The translations under genes and the position numbers were made by a program. DNA of 64,000 nt from Lophius americanus (lineage: Eukaryota; Chordata; Actinopteri; Lophiiformes; Lophiidae): the NCBI GenBank assembly GCA_037951165.1, contig JBBDHG010000024.1, positions 9,651,001 to 9,715,000 on the forward strand. Direction: 5' to 3'. Shown piece by piece: positions 30,864 to 42,583 of the stretch. Position 1 is the first letter of the stretch. Every line of letters starts with the position of its first letter. The notes beneath the pieces were generated by a model. That model had not been told where the DNA came from. It searched no databases and worked only from the letters and a program-made list of their open reading frames with translations.

Positions 30864-33800
30864 TCACGGCCCGGCTGTAGCTGTGTCTTCCAGGAGGGCT
30901 CTCATGTCCAACAGAGCGTCCTCTACAGCCTGGGCAAACTTGCCAGCGTTTGTCTCCTCGCAGCTGTTGAAGGCCGTGATGGCGATGTTGATGTGGTCTT
31001 CCATGGGATTGTAGCACACTCCATAGCCGTCTGGCACCATCGGACCAAAACACATCACACAGTCTGTCTTGGAGCCAACCTGGACACGAGGAGACGAAGA
31101 AATCATGATGAGAAATAAGCATTTTGTCCTTTTCTTAAGACATATATGCTGTTCAGCCATAACATTATAACCACTACCAGGCGAGGTGAATAAGATGACG
31201 ATGGCACCCGTGAGTGGGCGGTATCGATGAGGCAGCATGTGAACATGTTCTCCAGGAGCAGGAAAAATGGATAACCTTTGACAAGGTCCAAATTGTGATG
31301 GCTAAACAACGAGAACCGCAGGTCTTGCCCGGTGTTCTCGGTCTTCTGGTTAGCGCTTACCAAAAGTGGTCTAAGGAAGGACAACCGTTGAACCGGCGAG
31401 AGAGTCATGGGCGCCCCAGGATAAATGGTGTGCATGAGGAGTAAAGACTAACCCGTGTAACCTGATCCTACAGAAGAACAACTGTGGCAAAAATGTATGA
31501 AAAAAGTTCACGTCCGATCTGATAGAAAGGTGTCCAAACACACAGCGTACTGCATATGTGGCTGCGTAGCCACAGAAAGGTCAGAGCGCCCGCTCTTACC
31601 CCTGTTCACTTTTGAAAGTGCTAACAACGGGCCTCAGAACTGGACCACAGAGCAATAGAAGATGGTGAACCGGTCTGATGAATCCAGTTTTGATTTACAT
31701 CATGTGGACGGTGGAAGAGATGGCACTCAAGGAAGAAGGCTGGATGGAAAATTGGTAAAGGAATGGTTTCAGGAACACAACTAAGAGTTCTGGTGTTGAC
31801 TTTGCCTCAAAATTCCTTATTGAGACCCACTTCACAACTTACAGGACTTAAAGAATCTGCTGCTAACGTCTTGGTGCAGTATAACAAAGTGCACCTTCAG
31901 AGTTCTGGTGAAGTCTTTGCCTCGATGGGTCAGAGCCGTTTGGCAGCAAAATAAGGGGGACATTCACAATATCACTCATGTGGTTATAATGTTATGGCTG
32001 ATCAGTGTTCATACCTGGCTGGTGGAGAGATTACAATGCTGCGCCACAGCGAACGAGGTATCCATGAATATCTCCGGCATGGAGGTCAGGTCTTCGATAC
32101 TCAGCATCTTCAGGCCCAGCAGGTGTCGGTCCACGGCCTGTCCATGGATCGCCTGGGAATCAGACTGACGTTAGTCACATGATGCCAGAAGGAAGTTATT
32201 TACCTCAAACCAATAAGCGTCCCTCGCTCACATTGTATGTGTTCTCCTTGTGCGCCTGGATGGTGTCCTGCAGCAGCGCCAGCCTCTCGGTGTTCTGTTG
32301 GGAGCATTCACAGCTCAGTAATACGAACAAGGATTGCACCTTTACTCCAGCGGTTTAACCGTACCTGCGTGGCTTGATCTTGCATTGCTTTCACGAATTT
32401 TAAGGACTCTGTAGTCGTCGTACGGATCGCGTCTGTTCGGCCGTATTTGAACATCCGTAACGACGCACTCTCATAGGAGGAGCAGCATTCGCCATACATC
32501 CTGGAATTCAGAAACACAACAAGGTATGAAGTAAAACACTTTTATTGTGAAATGCGGGATTTGTCATATCCACAAAAAGACGAGGATATTATGCATCGGG
32601 CATCTCCGCCGCAGATCTTTTGTGTTGACCTGATAACTCAAAAACCGTTTCATGGATCATGTTCAAATGTTATACACCAGTAGTTGCATTTTCTGCCACT
32701 AGGGGAGCTTCATCTCCAAAAACACAGTTTTGAAGTCATAATTTCTCAACCGTTGGTCCCATTTAGTCCAACTATGAAGCATATGAATCGACTTTAGGAG
32801 ATCTATCTTGTATATATCATATTTTACTCTAATATTCCTAATTTTACTCACTATGGGGAGCTTTTTTGCAAAAAAATGATTTTTGCCTATAATGTCCTAA
32901 CCATATATCTAATTATGTCCAAACTGACTCATACAAATCCAAACAAGGAGGTCCATCTTGTATAAAATGTATATTATTTCATCCTAGTTCAGACTTTACC
33001 CACTACGGGGAGTTTTTTGTTGAAAACACAGTTACTTAATGTCTAAATTTACCTCATATGAATTGACACGAGGAAATCTGTCTTGATTTTTATTACTGAG
33101 CTCTAAAAAACAAGTTCACTGTATTTATCCTCATTATTGAGTCACTATGGGATCTTATCTTAGAGCATACTGCTGACTTCATAGAAATAATATAGTTGAG
33201 ATTATTAAATAGTCAAATTTAATTTGAGCAGTTAAATCTGGGGGATTGCTTCTACAACGCAGGGGATTGGGGGCTTTGCGGGGATAAACCCTTGCTATCG
33301 GGGAGGACAGCGTAGGTCTAGTTTCTCAAATTGGTGCTACATGACCAGAGAACACAGAAAAGGCCTGAAATCTACATGAACAGATTGTCTACCATTGACG
33401 GTGCTATCCTACCTGTAGTAGGCCAGTTGAAGAGCCATCTGCACGAAGGCGTCTGGACTCAGCTTGTGCTGCTTTGGCACATTTTTTCCATAATGAGAAA
33501 ACTTCAGCACCTTCACGTCTAAGTCGTGCACCATGCTGATGGAACACAGAGAGAATGTCTCAAACATCTGCCGGCAAAGCTGAGAGAACGGTCGTAACTG
33601 TGCCCTACATACATGTTCATATTTTGCTTGGCCTTCTCGATGTCTCTCTTGACTTCGGGCGTGATGTTGAAGCGTAGTTTCTGAGGCATGCCCAGGGGAA
33701 CCATGGGAGATCGAACCATTTCAGTTCTCTGCCTAAAGAGAAAATATCAGACAGTCAATTTCGAGTTCATTTGAGGAGAATAAATGCTATGAATAAATTA

Positions 33801-36442
33801 CATACATGTATTTAACCACGTAATCGATGAGGAAGACGATGGGCGGACCCTCAGCGGGCGCGTGTTCATACACCAGTCCGCACGTCCCGTCTTCACCGAC
33901 AATGAACTGAGGACGATTCAAACTGTCGTTCCATTGAAACTTCTCAACCCAAGCGCTGGGTATTATTATTTGAGTCGTCTTTCTCAAACTGACCTGTAAC
34001 GTCTTGTCAAACCAGCGGTTGCCGCTGTTCCAGCGAGCTCCTCCTCCGTGCAGCATCTGTGCAGCCACGCGGCTCAGATACAGCCCGTCTGACATGCGCG
34101 GCATGGGCGCGTCCAAACAAACTGTGAAGATGCTTTTCTGGATGGCGCGGACCGACTCCTTGTTGGTCTTATCTGAGTAGGAAGAAATAGTCTTTAAGTG
34201 TTTTTTCTCCAATTCCAATCTTGATTATTCAACGAGGTTTATTCTAGAGAAGGGATCCAGATGGTAATGAGAGGGTTCTGCTTCGGCCCTGTTGTCCTCT
34301 GATAACCTGCAGGTCACAATATTTATAGGAAAATATTATGGGTTTGGGCGATCATCATTTCCGAACCTCACAGATGGAAAGCTTTCCTTTTCTCTCTCTC
34401 TTAACCGCTCCTTTTTTTGAGAGAGAAAATGTTTGAGGCAGAATTTGTGTCTTTAATGAAGGTTGATTTGTAAAAATGTAGCATAACAGGTTTTACGTCG
34501 GATGGATTTCCTGACACAACCCTTCCCATTTATCCGGGCACTAGAAGTGCACTACTGGCCATAATTCCACAACTGACTGGTATTATTTAAATCAATGTTG
34601 ATGTAATGTTACCCATGCTGCTTTGCACCCGACCCCAATGCCCCTCCCTGCAGGTGGAGAGCTCTTCGGGCCGAGCCCGGTGGAAAAAGGCACTACCACC
34701 AGAAGCTCAAGGAGAACCACCCTTCCCAAGTCTGGTCCAGAAGGGTCTCCCTATCCTGGGCGACATGTTGAAACATCCTTGGCATCTATTCTTCGGGGTC
34801 TTCAAAAGTCAGATCTTAGTCAGATGCCTCCCACTCTGCCCTGGGACACCCTACAAGGAGCCTATGCCCCCAGACAACACTGAACTTAAGTTCACAGAGG
34901 CTCACAACCCTCCAACCACTTTGGGTTAGATTGTCTTGAGGAGGGGAGCTGTGGGTGGTGCCGCTGCTCCCTTGTGTCAAAAGGAGCCAGATGTGGTGGG
35001 TCGAGTATCTGGATGCCATCTCCCCTTGGAGGTTTTCCAGGCACGTCAAGCTGGGAAGAGACCAAGAACTCTTTAGAGGGTCTATATATCCCAACTGGCC
35101 CTGGAACGCCTCACGATCCCCCAGGATGAGCTGGAGAGTGTTGCTGGGGAAATGGACATCTGGAATGGTGTGATGCATAAATTCCATCATCCATTAAAGT
35201 CGGAGAAATCAATCCACGCTTCTATTGGTGTTTTCCTGATTGTAACAGCTAACACACACGTTTTTCAACCAGGCCAATGACTGAACCGACGACGGGTCCG
35301 ATTATCAGTCACACTGATCGTGATAAATATTACTGACCTTCTGGACTTTTGAACTACGATGATGATTTAATGTTGCTTAGCTGCAAACATGAATAGCTAA
35401 TTTGCTATCATCTGTAATCGGCTCTGGTCACCTAACCTCAAGACTCAATGGGTGCAGCCCACACCTAGGGGGAGTCACCTGGGTAATGTAAGCGGGTGAA
35501 TACTATAAACTGGCCCAACCCTGGGTTTTTGGGTTGGGTTTAGGTGGTTGAATAGTTATTTATGCATGTTTGGCTTGGTGGACCAACTCTTCTAACAGGA
35601 CAGGTGGGTGCCGTTGATAAAAACCATCACTGCTGCTCACCCTTGATCAGATTGTTGTAGGCTTTGCCCCAGGTGTTGCGGTGCTGTGAGGTGAGGATGC
35701 CAACAGGCTCCTTGTTGGTCTGCAAGGAGGAGTTCCAGATCTTCTCCAGCTGCATGTAGAGCTGGTCGACTGTCAGCGGGGAGTTGTCGCTGTTGTACAC
35801 GTTCAACACGAAGAACTGGGGGAAGAGGGCTGTATTAGTGTCTCTTGACCCAGAGCATCAGTGATAGTGAGTTCAAGACGAAAAGCAGCGCCATGTTGGA
35901 TACCTGGAAGTTGTGGACCACGGTGATATGAGTGGGAGCCGTTTTCCCAATGGCGTGGTTTACAACAGTATCTCTCTTCGGACCGGGAATACGACAAGAG
36001 GACAGGATCTGATAATACTGATCCATACACAGAGGCTTCCCACTCAGGTACTCCATGGGCAGGGTCTCGCTGAAACAAAGCCCCTCACATCATCAACCAG
36101 CTGACAATCATGATGAGTCATCAACCTTCTATTCCTGAGGTAAACTCACGTGTCAATCATTCTTTTAAAGTCTAAGACTCCTGCAATCAGTTTGGCAGCA
36201 AACCTGTGGGGACGAGAAACACGACGACTTAAATGCGGCTAAATACATTTACTCCAGTAATCAAAACAGTAAAGAAACTAAATGTGATGGACATGAAAGG
36301 ACACAGAAAGAACATAAAAGAAAAGAAAGGAATGTTTAAAGGGGCCTCAAAAAGGAGATGAAATCATATTATAATGCATAGTGTGTGTATATTTTCAATA
36401 ATCTGTAAATATACACACACAATATATGAGGTGAAATATAAT

Positions 36443-36503
<61 letters not shown>

Positions 36504-39500
36504 TATAAGTGCAAGATATGAATAATGTTTACAATCTTTCTTATTGAGTGTAAAGTTTAAGTTTGGTATACTTTCAAAACAGGACTGCCCTTAGGGTTAA
36601 TAAACGGTTTATAATAAGGTTGCAAATTAGGTTGTTAACACTTTATAAGTCATTAGTTAACTTTTATAAACAGCTTATAACATAGCGCTCAGTTTATCAA
36701 ATGCAGATCACTATTTGGCACTATCAAGTTAGCAGTGGAGACAGGTGTGCTCACTATTTGGCAAGCATCGGCTCCCTGATACCCTTTATATCCAACGAGT
36801 TATAGAAGCTTATGAATGATTTGTAAAGTGTTTAAAACTTAATTAGTAAACTACGTAGAAGCCATTTGTAAATCCTTAATGAAGGGAGTCTTATTGTAAT
36901 ATGGAAGCTTAAGTTCTTTTCATACACTGAAATATTTCTGGGTCATCTGCTGTGAAAATATTTTGTGTGGTTTGTATATGAATATCTCTTTCCTTAAGGA
37001 GATCTATCTGTTATTTGTCATATTTTACTGTACTTGTTCATATTTCCATAAGTCCAATTGCGTCTACATTTTGCTCATATGGAATTAAAACAAGGAAATC
37101 TGTCTTGTTTTATTACTGAGCTCAGACAAAGTAGTTTCCTGTATTAATCTTCATTACTGAGTCACTATGGCATCTGATCATAGAACACACTGCTGACTTC
37201 ATAGAAGTAGTAAGGTTGAGTCAATATGGACTGTTTGATATTATAAATGAGTCACATTCAATGTTAGTTCAATCAGAGGAATCACATGTACAATGGGGCT
37301 AGAGGGATTTTCAGGGATATACCCTTGCTGTCAAGGAGACCCCCTTCATGAGACCCCCGTGTTTACTAGATATATCATCGGGTCACTGTAGACTAAAACA
37401 GCGGAGCAAAGCTATGAGCTTTAAATAGCGGTCGTTCGTAGAGAAGCCAGTGCAAAGGTCGGCTTGAAGCTCCGGCTTCATGTGAGGCTGTTTGTCTCGC
37501 ACTTCAGCCGACTGTAAATCACTTTTGGAAAGAGTTTTTTTTTTTTACATCAGATAATAAGTTATCTGAATTGTAGATACTATCTGAATTGTAGAATTGT
37601 AGATATTAGAAGCACTAGAACTTATTTTTTCGTGATGTAGGGACCTGTTTAGCGCAGAATAGATCCTGGTTTCTCACCTCATCTGCCCTTGTCGATCCTG
37701 GAAGTGCATGCGGGGCAGCACAACCCCGGGACTGGTGTAGACCGCCACCGGCATACGGCAGTCCAGATAGGCCGACTGCATCCACCATTCTGACAGCTAC
37801 AGGAAAGCAGCAATAATCACATATAAGGATTTTATATGTTTCTCTTAATTTATCCACTAATAGCTTTAAATACAGTCTCAAAGACAGGTTTACCAAAAAT
37901 ACATCAATGGAATTATTCAACTTAATACAGTCTTGTGAACCTCTTCCATGTTTCTTCTTCTTCAAAAAAAAAAAAATGTAACCATAGAAACTGAATCCTG
38001 CATTATTAACGCGTTGCAGCTGGACTAAACACACCCGGACCTGATTACTACCAGCCCCATTCTATCACATCCTCACCATGTGATCAGGACCATTCTAGAA
38101 GCAGTTAGGTGGCTCGTCAGTCTCACCAGTAGCACACTATCTACTACCAGACTACCAAAATCAAAAGAAATTCCAGAGGCGATCAGGAAAAATGTAACTG
38201 AAATACATCAGTCTGGAATGAATTACAAATCTATTTGCCTCTTCAATGATCAACAGCGAGAAACATTATCTACAAATAGAGAAGTCTTGGAACCATATTG
38301 AACCTTCTCAGAGGTGGCCTCCTTCCAAAATTCCTGCAAGAGCAGGGTGAAACTCATTGAACACATCACAAAAGATCCAAAAAAAACATCCAAAGTACGA
38401 CCGGCTTCTCACCGCTATAAAGGTCAGAGTTTATGGCTGAATGGTTTCAAAGGCAGCGGGTAAAAATGGTACCATGGGGGAGTGGCCAGGTAAAAGCCAC
38501 AGCTAACCCAGAGGAACTTTAAAGCTTGTCTGAGTTTTTCCACAACACACTTCGATGACCGACGGAGCTTTTGGGAGAATATTCTACTCACTGATGAGTT
38601 GGAAGCTGAACTGTTTACACGACAGGGGTCCCGCTACCAAAAAAACCTTTTTACCTATGGTCAAGTATGCAGGTGATGTCGTAGGGATGTTTGCCACTTC
38701 AGGGCCAGGATGACTCGCCATGATTTAGGGAAACAAGAATTCTGCTCTCTAACTGAAAATGCTGACAGAGAATGTCAGGTCATCTGTCTTTGACCGGTGG
38801 TTCAAGCAACACTGTGTCATGCAGCAAGACAATGATACCAAGTAGAGGATTAAGTCCAACTCTGAATGGCTAAAATGAGTCAAACTAAGTTTTTCGGAGT
38901 ATCCTAATCAAAGTCTGGACCTCAACCCTACTGAGATGCTGTGGTGGAACCCGGAAAGAGCAGTTCCGGGTCACAAAGCCTCCACTGTGGCTGAACCTAA
39001 AGCCTGTCTGCAAAGAAAAATATGGATGCAGTTGTTGCTGCCAATGGTGGCATAAATAGTTATCAAGTTCAGGAAGTTGATACTTTTCCATGCTGGTGAC
39101 AAACAGAGGAAATTCACAGAACGGTACACCTGGATATCTACCCAGTTGTCTGTCTTGCGCGCCCGTCGCTCCAGGCCTTTCTGCAGCCTCTCCCCCACAC
39201 CACCTTTGAGGAACTCCTCCACCAGTTTGCGGGTGTGCTCCAGCTCCTCGGCACTCACGATGGGCTCCAGAGCCGCCAGGTATCTCTCACATGTTTGCTT
39301 CAAGGGCGGCACAGGCAGCCTAGGTAAACCCTCCTGGTGGACCAGGGACCTCGCTGGGATCTGTGTCACTGGTATGACCAGTCTAGATGGCTTCAACAAG
39401 CTGGGCCGCAGCTGGAAGACAACACCTAAATGAGCACAAACTCTAATCCACCATTACAGATGTTAAAGAATAACACTTAATTTTACAAGTTCAACCAGAG

Positions 39501-41650
39501 GATGGGTTGGTTTTAAGAGCTGACAACATGTTGAGAATTAAGTGAGGCCAATCGATGCCTTTAATAGCTACTGACTCAGCTCAAACGGAACATGACTGGG
39601 TGTTGTGAACATTTTTAAATATAAACAAAGTCGTTTACTTTGCTAGAGGGTAACTGGGTCTCCAAGGTAAACTGACTCCAAAACAAGTGAGCAAAGCAGC
39701 TACAGTATTTGTTTGGAGCGACTGCTAAAGGTTCTCCTAGAGTATAAATAGACGGCTGACACAGTTTGGAATGGGAGCTAAGACAAACAGACATGAGAGC
39801 AAGATATAAATCTGTGCCTTCATGCTGAAGACTGATAATGAGTCATCTGATGTAATAATTACAAGATGGGAGAATACATTTAAGCTTAAGGCAGTCTGTT
39901 TGCATTATTTTATTATTAAAAGATCTTTATTAAAAGCTTTTTTTCTCATTCCATTATAACAAGAAACTACTTATTGTTTTATCTGTTTCCATGTATTTTT
40001 TAACATGAAGATAACTTACAGATGCTCCACAACATAATGAAAACATACATTTAATTGTTATAACAGGAGTATTCGAAGTAAATCAACTCTAAAACAACTG
40101 AGCAAAGCAGACACACTATTTGCCTGGACTAAATGTTGAAGGTTCTGCCAGCCTATAAATAGAAGGCTGACATTGTTTGGAGTGGGACCTAAGACAAACA
40201 TGAAAGCAAAAACTAAATCTGTGCCCTCATGCTCAGGGGGATGAGGCTGTTGTCGTTATGGCACATAATAGAATTTTAGTTTTAAAAATATATTTGGAAG
40301 GAATCCAATTTGAAGGCTACTTTGGTTTTGAACATTAATGCATCCTTGGGGAAATGATGAAAAACTTCTATTAGATCATTTCAAAACAAAACTTGTAGTG
40401 AAAACGTTAATACCGAATACCATTAGATATTATAAAATCAAAGATGATATTAGACTTTATTTCCTATGTATTAGTATTTCTGTGGAAACAATAAGTACAA
40501 ATGAAAATCATTAATAATAAAGATATGAATCATCATTCATTGTATAGCCATATTTTTGATGTGCTCGGAATTTGTTATACCACTTCCGGTATGCGTTTTC
40601 AAAAGAAAAAGCGATACTACTTTGTTTTGTCGAGCTTTAGCTTAGTTAATTATTACAGCCAATAATATAGAGGTTAACACTAAATATTAAAACATTTGTT
40701 AGTATTTACAAAGTCATATTCTTTAAAAATGTATGGACATTACATCGGAAAACAAAAATTTGGAAAGATTTATATTCATAATAAGTCACTTGAATATAAA
40801 ATGTCCTTGATAAGTCCTCCACAAGCTTACGTTAAATCATTTCCGGTACACCTTTTCAAAGTTAAATGCGATTCCTTACAGGCGACAATAAAAACGACAA
40901 AATACGATACAAAGGAAAAGAAATTAGTTTAAAAAACATCAAAATAACTAAGTAGTTCATCAACTATTAAATTCTATTTCGAGTGGTAATACACTGTGTA
41001 CATGAAATGGTTATACAAAATAATTATTCTCTTATATCAGCCATGTTTTTGACAAGCCCTTAGGAAATGTTAAACTGCTACCAGTGAAGGTTTTCACGAT
41101 GAGTTTTGTTGGAATTGGTAAAAAGAATACCTCGGACCTAGTTTTACAAGCAGGATTAATGACATAAAGTTAAGGGAAAACTGGTTCCGGCAGACATTTT
41201 CAAAATAAAAGCGTTGACGTCCTATGTTTTGAGATCGTTAGCTTACATGTCACAATAAATATTAGAAAGTTAACACTTAGTAAAAAATATTTATATATAA
41301 TAAAGGTTCTATTCTAAACTAATTTTAGAACTGATATCTTTACCAGTAGTCTCTTATTTGGTAGATGTCATGATCTACTGCCATGCTAACGGATGAGCTA
41401 TGCTAACATAATGTCGCAGTGAAGGGCAGCTACACCTAAATGGAAATTTAGAAAAAAACCTTCATAATATTTCAACAGCCTGCTGCAGTGGGACACCAGT
41501 TAAAGTTTAACTTAATGTCGTGACATTGTTTCTGTGCGGCGCCCCACCCCCTCCATTCAACCTGATGCGGCTTGTTATTACGCATTAAAACACTCGCAGA
41601 CCGAAAATCAACGATACACTCACCGCCGATCTGACCACAACTCCCAGCAT
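30864..41650 (-). CDS. crat: Carnitine O-acetyltransferase (14 coding exons)
   Basis: Catalyses reversible acetyl transfer between CoA and carnitine, mainly in the mitochondrial matrix. Minus-strand exons in coding order: 41650-41624, 39411-39142, 37796-37678, 36203-36150, 36069-35904, 35815-35641, 34172-33994, 33906-33806, 33732-33613, 33535-33413, 32500-32365, 32294-32232, 32152-32015, 31079-30864. The sum is 1887 nt, 628 residues (human 626). The catalytic His is in VYEHAPAEG (about His345), and the carnitine-binding STS motif is at about 554-556 (NLSTSQ). The N-terminus [20 protein letters not shown] is basic with no acidic residue, fitting a mitochondrial presequence. The C-terminus ends ATAGP rather than the AKL-type peroxisomal signal of human CRAT. 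Exon 1 (27 nt) is supported by its ATG, GTGAGT donor and phase 0; all other exons have strong homology. Confidence 0.95.
31148..32008 (+). mobile_element. Degenerate Tc1-like transposon in the last crat intron
   Basis: Starts with CAGCCATAACATTATAACCAC and ends with GTGGTTATAATGTTATGGCTG, which are inverted copies of each other. In between it keeps transposase landmarks such as TACCAAAAGTGGTCTAAGGA, GGTGTCCAAACACACAG, GAACTGGACCACAGAGCAAT and TCTGATGAATCCAGTTTTG (the SDES region), then TTACAGGACTTAAAGAATCT. At about 860 bp it is shorter than a full Tc1 element and lacks the central catalytic part; frames are broken. It lies between crat exons 13 and 14, antisense to crat. Confidence 0.85.
32640..33306. 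repeat. Decayed tandem repeat in crat intron 10, related to 36960-37340
   Basis: Units of about 120-150 bp recur, each with a 'CATATGAATT...GGAGATCTATCTTG...CACTATGGGGAGCTTTTT' pattern (near 32781, 32931 and 33053). The segment 33053-33305 has a second copy at 37073-37338 in another crat intron, in the same orientation. Confidence 0.65.
33907..33993 (-). other. crat: crat intron 7: 87-bp, stop-free, frame-preserving intron
   Basis: Between exons 7 and 8 lie 87 bp starting GTCAGT and ending CCTCAG, with phase 0 on both sides. All 29 codons are open, so retention would insert 29 residues (starting VSLRKTTQ) between DKTLQ and FIVGEDG, 14 residues before the catalytic His. Human CRAT runs directly from KTLQ to FIV, so I read this as an intron. 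It has little polypyrimidine character. An automatic ORF caller would merge the two exons. Confidence 0.85.
34600..35175 (+). repeat. Teleost interspersed repeat (non-LTR-type) in crat intron 6
   Basis: Carries GGTGGAGAGCTCTTCGGGCC, CACCACCAGAAGCTC-like and CTATATATCCCAACTGGCCC blocks, then CCCCAGGATGAGCTGGAGAG. The last part is the reverse complement relative of 4570-4715. All reading frames are broken. Confidence 0.6.
36441..36503 (+). repeat. (TAA)n microsatellite
   Basis: About 20 uninterrupted ATA/TAA units in crat intron 3. Just upstream, GTGTGTGTATATTT at 36381-36394 and its exact reverse complement at 36407-36420 form a hairpin. Confidence 0.95.
36960..37340. repeat. Second copy of the crat-intron repeat
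   Basis: 37073-37338 parallels 33053-33305 (GGAAATCTGTCTTG, TTATTACTGAGCTC, GAGTCACTATGG, CTGCTGACTTCATAGAA, ACCCTTGCT in the same order). The copies differ by many substitutions, so the duplication is old or both derive from a dispersed repeat. Confidence 0.7.
38005..39095 (+). mobile_element. Near full-length but degenerate Tc1-like transposon in crat intron 2
   Basis: About 1.1 kb collinear with teleost Tc1 elements: the helix-turn-helix region (GAAATACATCAGTCTGGAATG), ACACATCACAAAAGATC, TTTTGGGAGAATATTCTACTCACTGATGAG (first catalytic Asp region), CAGCAAGACAATGATACC (second Asp) and TCTGGACCTCAACCCTACTGAGATGCTGTGG (third catalytic region). Several frameshifts and stops inactivate it. It is antisense to crat and abuts exon 2 (39142). 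Confidence 0.88.
39655..40240. repeat. Direct duplication of about 175 bp in crat intron 1
   Basis: 39658-39832 and 40071-40240 share TGAGCAAAGCAG, AAGGTTCT, TATAAATAGA, GGCTGAC, GTTTGGA, CTAAGACAAACA and AAATCTGTGCC in the same order, about 410 bp apart. Both copies contain a TATAAATAG box, as a mobile element's promoter could. Confidence 0.7.
40550..41300. repeat. Three degenerate copies of a TTCCGG-containing repeat
   Basis: Segments near 40582-40680, 40840-40915 and 41185-41290 each have TTCCGGYA followed by TTTTCAAA-rAAA, a GCGAT/GCGTT step and a GTTAACACT-like end. They look like copies of one AT-rich repeat upstream in crat intron 1. Confidence 0.5.
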
Positions 41651-41870
41651 GTTGTCCGACGGGTGCGGTCAAATCTGAAGCTGTCCCGGGAGAATGGATG
41701 GGAGACCCTAGGGCAGTCATGTCTCAAGGACACTGTCCGTTCTCAGCTGTCCGCCCCCCCTCGGATCCAGGGAGGAAAGACAACTCCTCCAAAAAGGTCC
41801 CGCACACAGAAGCGCACATGCACGGAAGCCTTTCCGGCAACACGAACCACTGCATTTTTATTCTATTAGA
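41651..41870 (-). promoter_or_regulatory. crat: Probable crat promoter and 5' UTR region
   Basis: Sequence upstream of the 27-nt first coding exon of crat, with higher GC and CpG than the AT-rich intron 1 next to it. The transcription start cannot be fixed from sequence alone. The open reading frame on the plus strand across this segment has no recognisable homology and is probably incidental. Confidence 0.35.
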
Positions 41871-42159
41871 CTAGATCATTAAGTCTAGAGATCCTTAAAA
41901 ACAAATAAAAACCCCATCATCTTCATAAATTGTAAATATCGCGTGAGGCCGATGGAGACGACACGCTCTGGTTGTATAAACAGGTGATGGCCTTTTTATT
42001 TGGAGTTGAACTTTTCATTCAAAGCCAATAAATGTGTTTTTTTTGTTTTTTAAATATTGTCTTTTTGTTTATTTATAAAAGCAGGCTCTGTTATATACCA
42101 GTTAGCCATACAATTGAATCCATCTCCCGAATATTTGTGTAGATCCCTGAAAAAACAGC

Positions 42160-42575
42160 TCTGAGGTGTTCTGACACCTTTTGGTCAGAATCAGCAATAA
42201 CTCTTCTTATCAAATCAATTTTTAATACAGAACCTCATCTGTGGGAGCACAAAACACAGGCCTTTTCTCCCCACGCCCATCAATGAGCTTTAATTCTGAT
42301 GCCCTTCACCCTGTGGCAGGTTCGCTGGTTATCCTTCCCTGGGCCTCTTTGGTAGGTTCTAACCAATGCAGCCCATAAACATCTAAAAAGATCTTCAGTT
42401 CTGGAGAGGCCCTGACAAGCCATCACCTATTTTTCTTGCTTCCATCTTCATCGGTACTTCAGGATGAAATGTTCACTTGCCTAAAATATCCTACCCACTG
42501 ACAGACGCCACTGAATGTGGAATAATCAATGTTATTACCACCTCACCTGTTGGTGGTTACAATGTTATGGCTCAT
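42160..42575 (-). mobile_element. Truncated Tc1-like transposon, same family as 31148-32008
   Basis: Read on the minus strand it begins AGCCATAACATTGTAACCACC and runs through the 5' half of the transposase (corresponding to 'ATCAATGAGC' and 'GAACCTACCAAAG'), ending near GTGTCAGAACACC. It holds only the first part of the element, in the opposite orientation to the copy at 31148. Confidence 0.75.
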
Positions 42576-42583
42576 AGGCGTAC

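Noticed and set aside
33787..34218. Single 143-codon crat exon spanning 33806-34172
   Set aside because: It would include 29 residues absent from carnitine acetyltransferases that are bounded exactly by GT and AG, so an intron is preferred (retention is kept as a finding).
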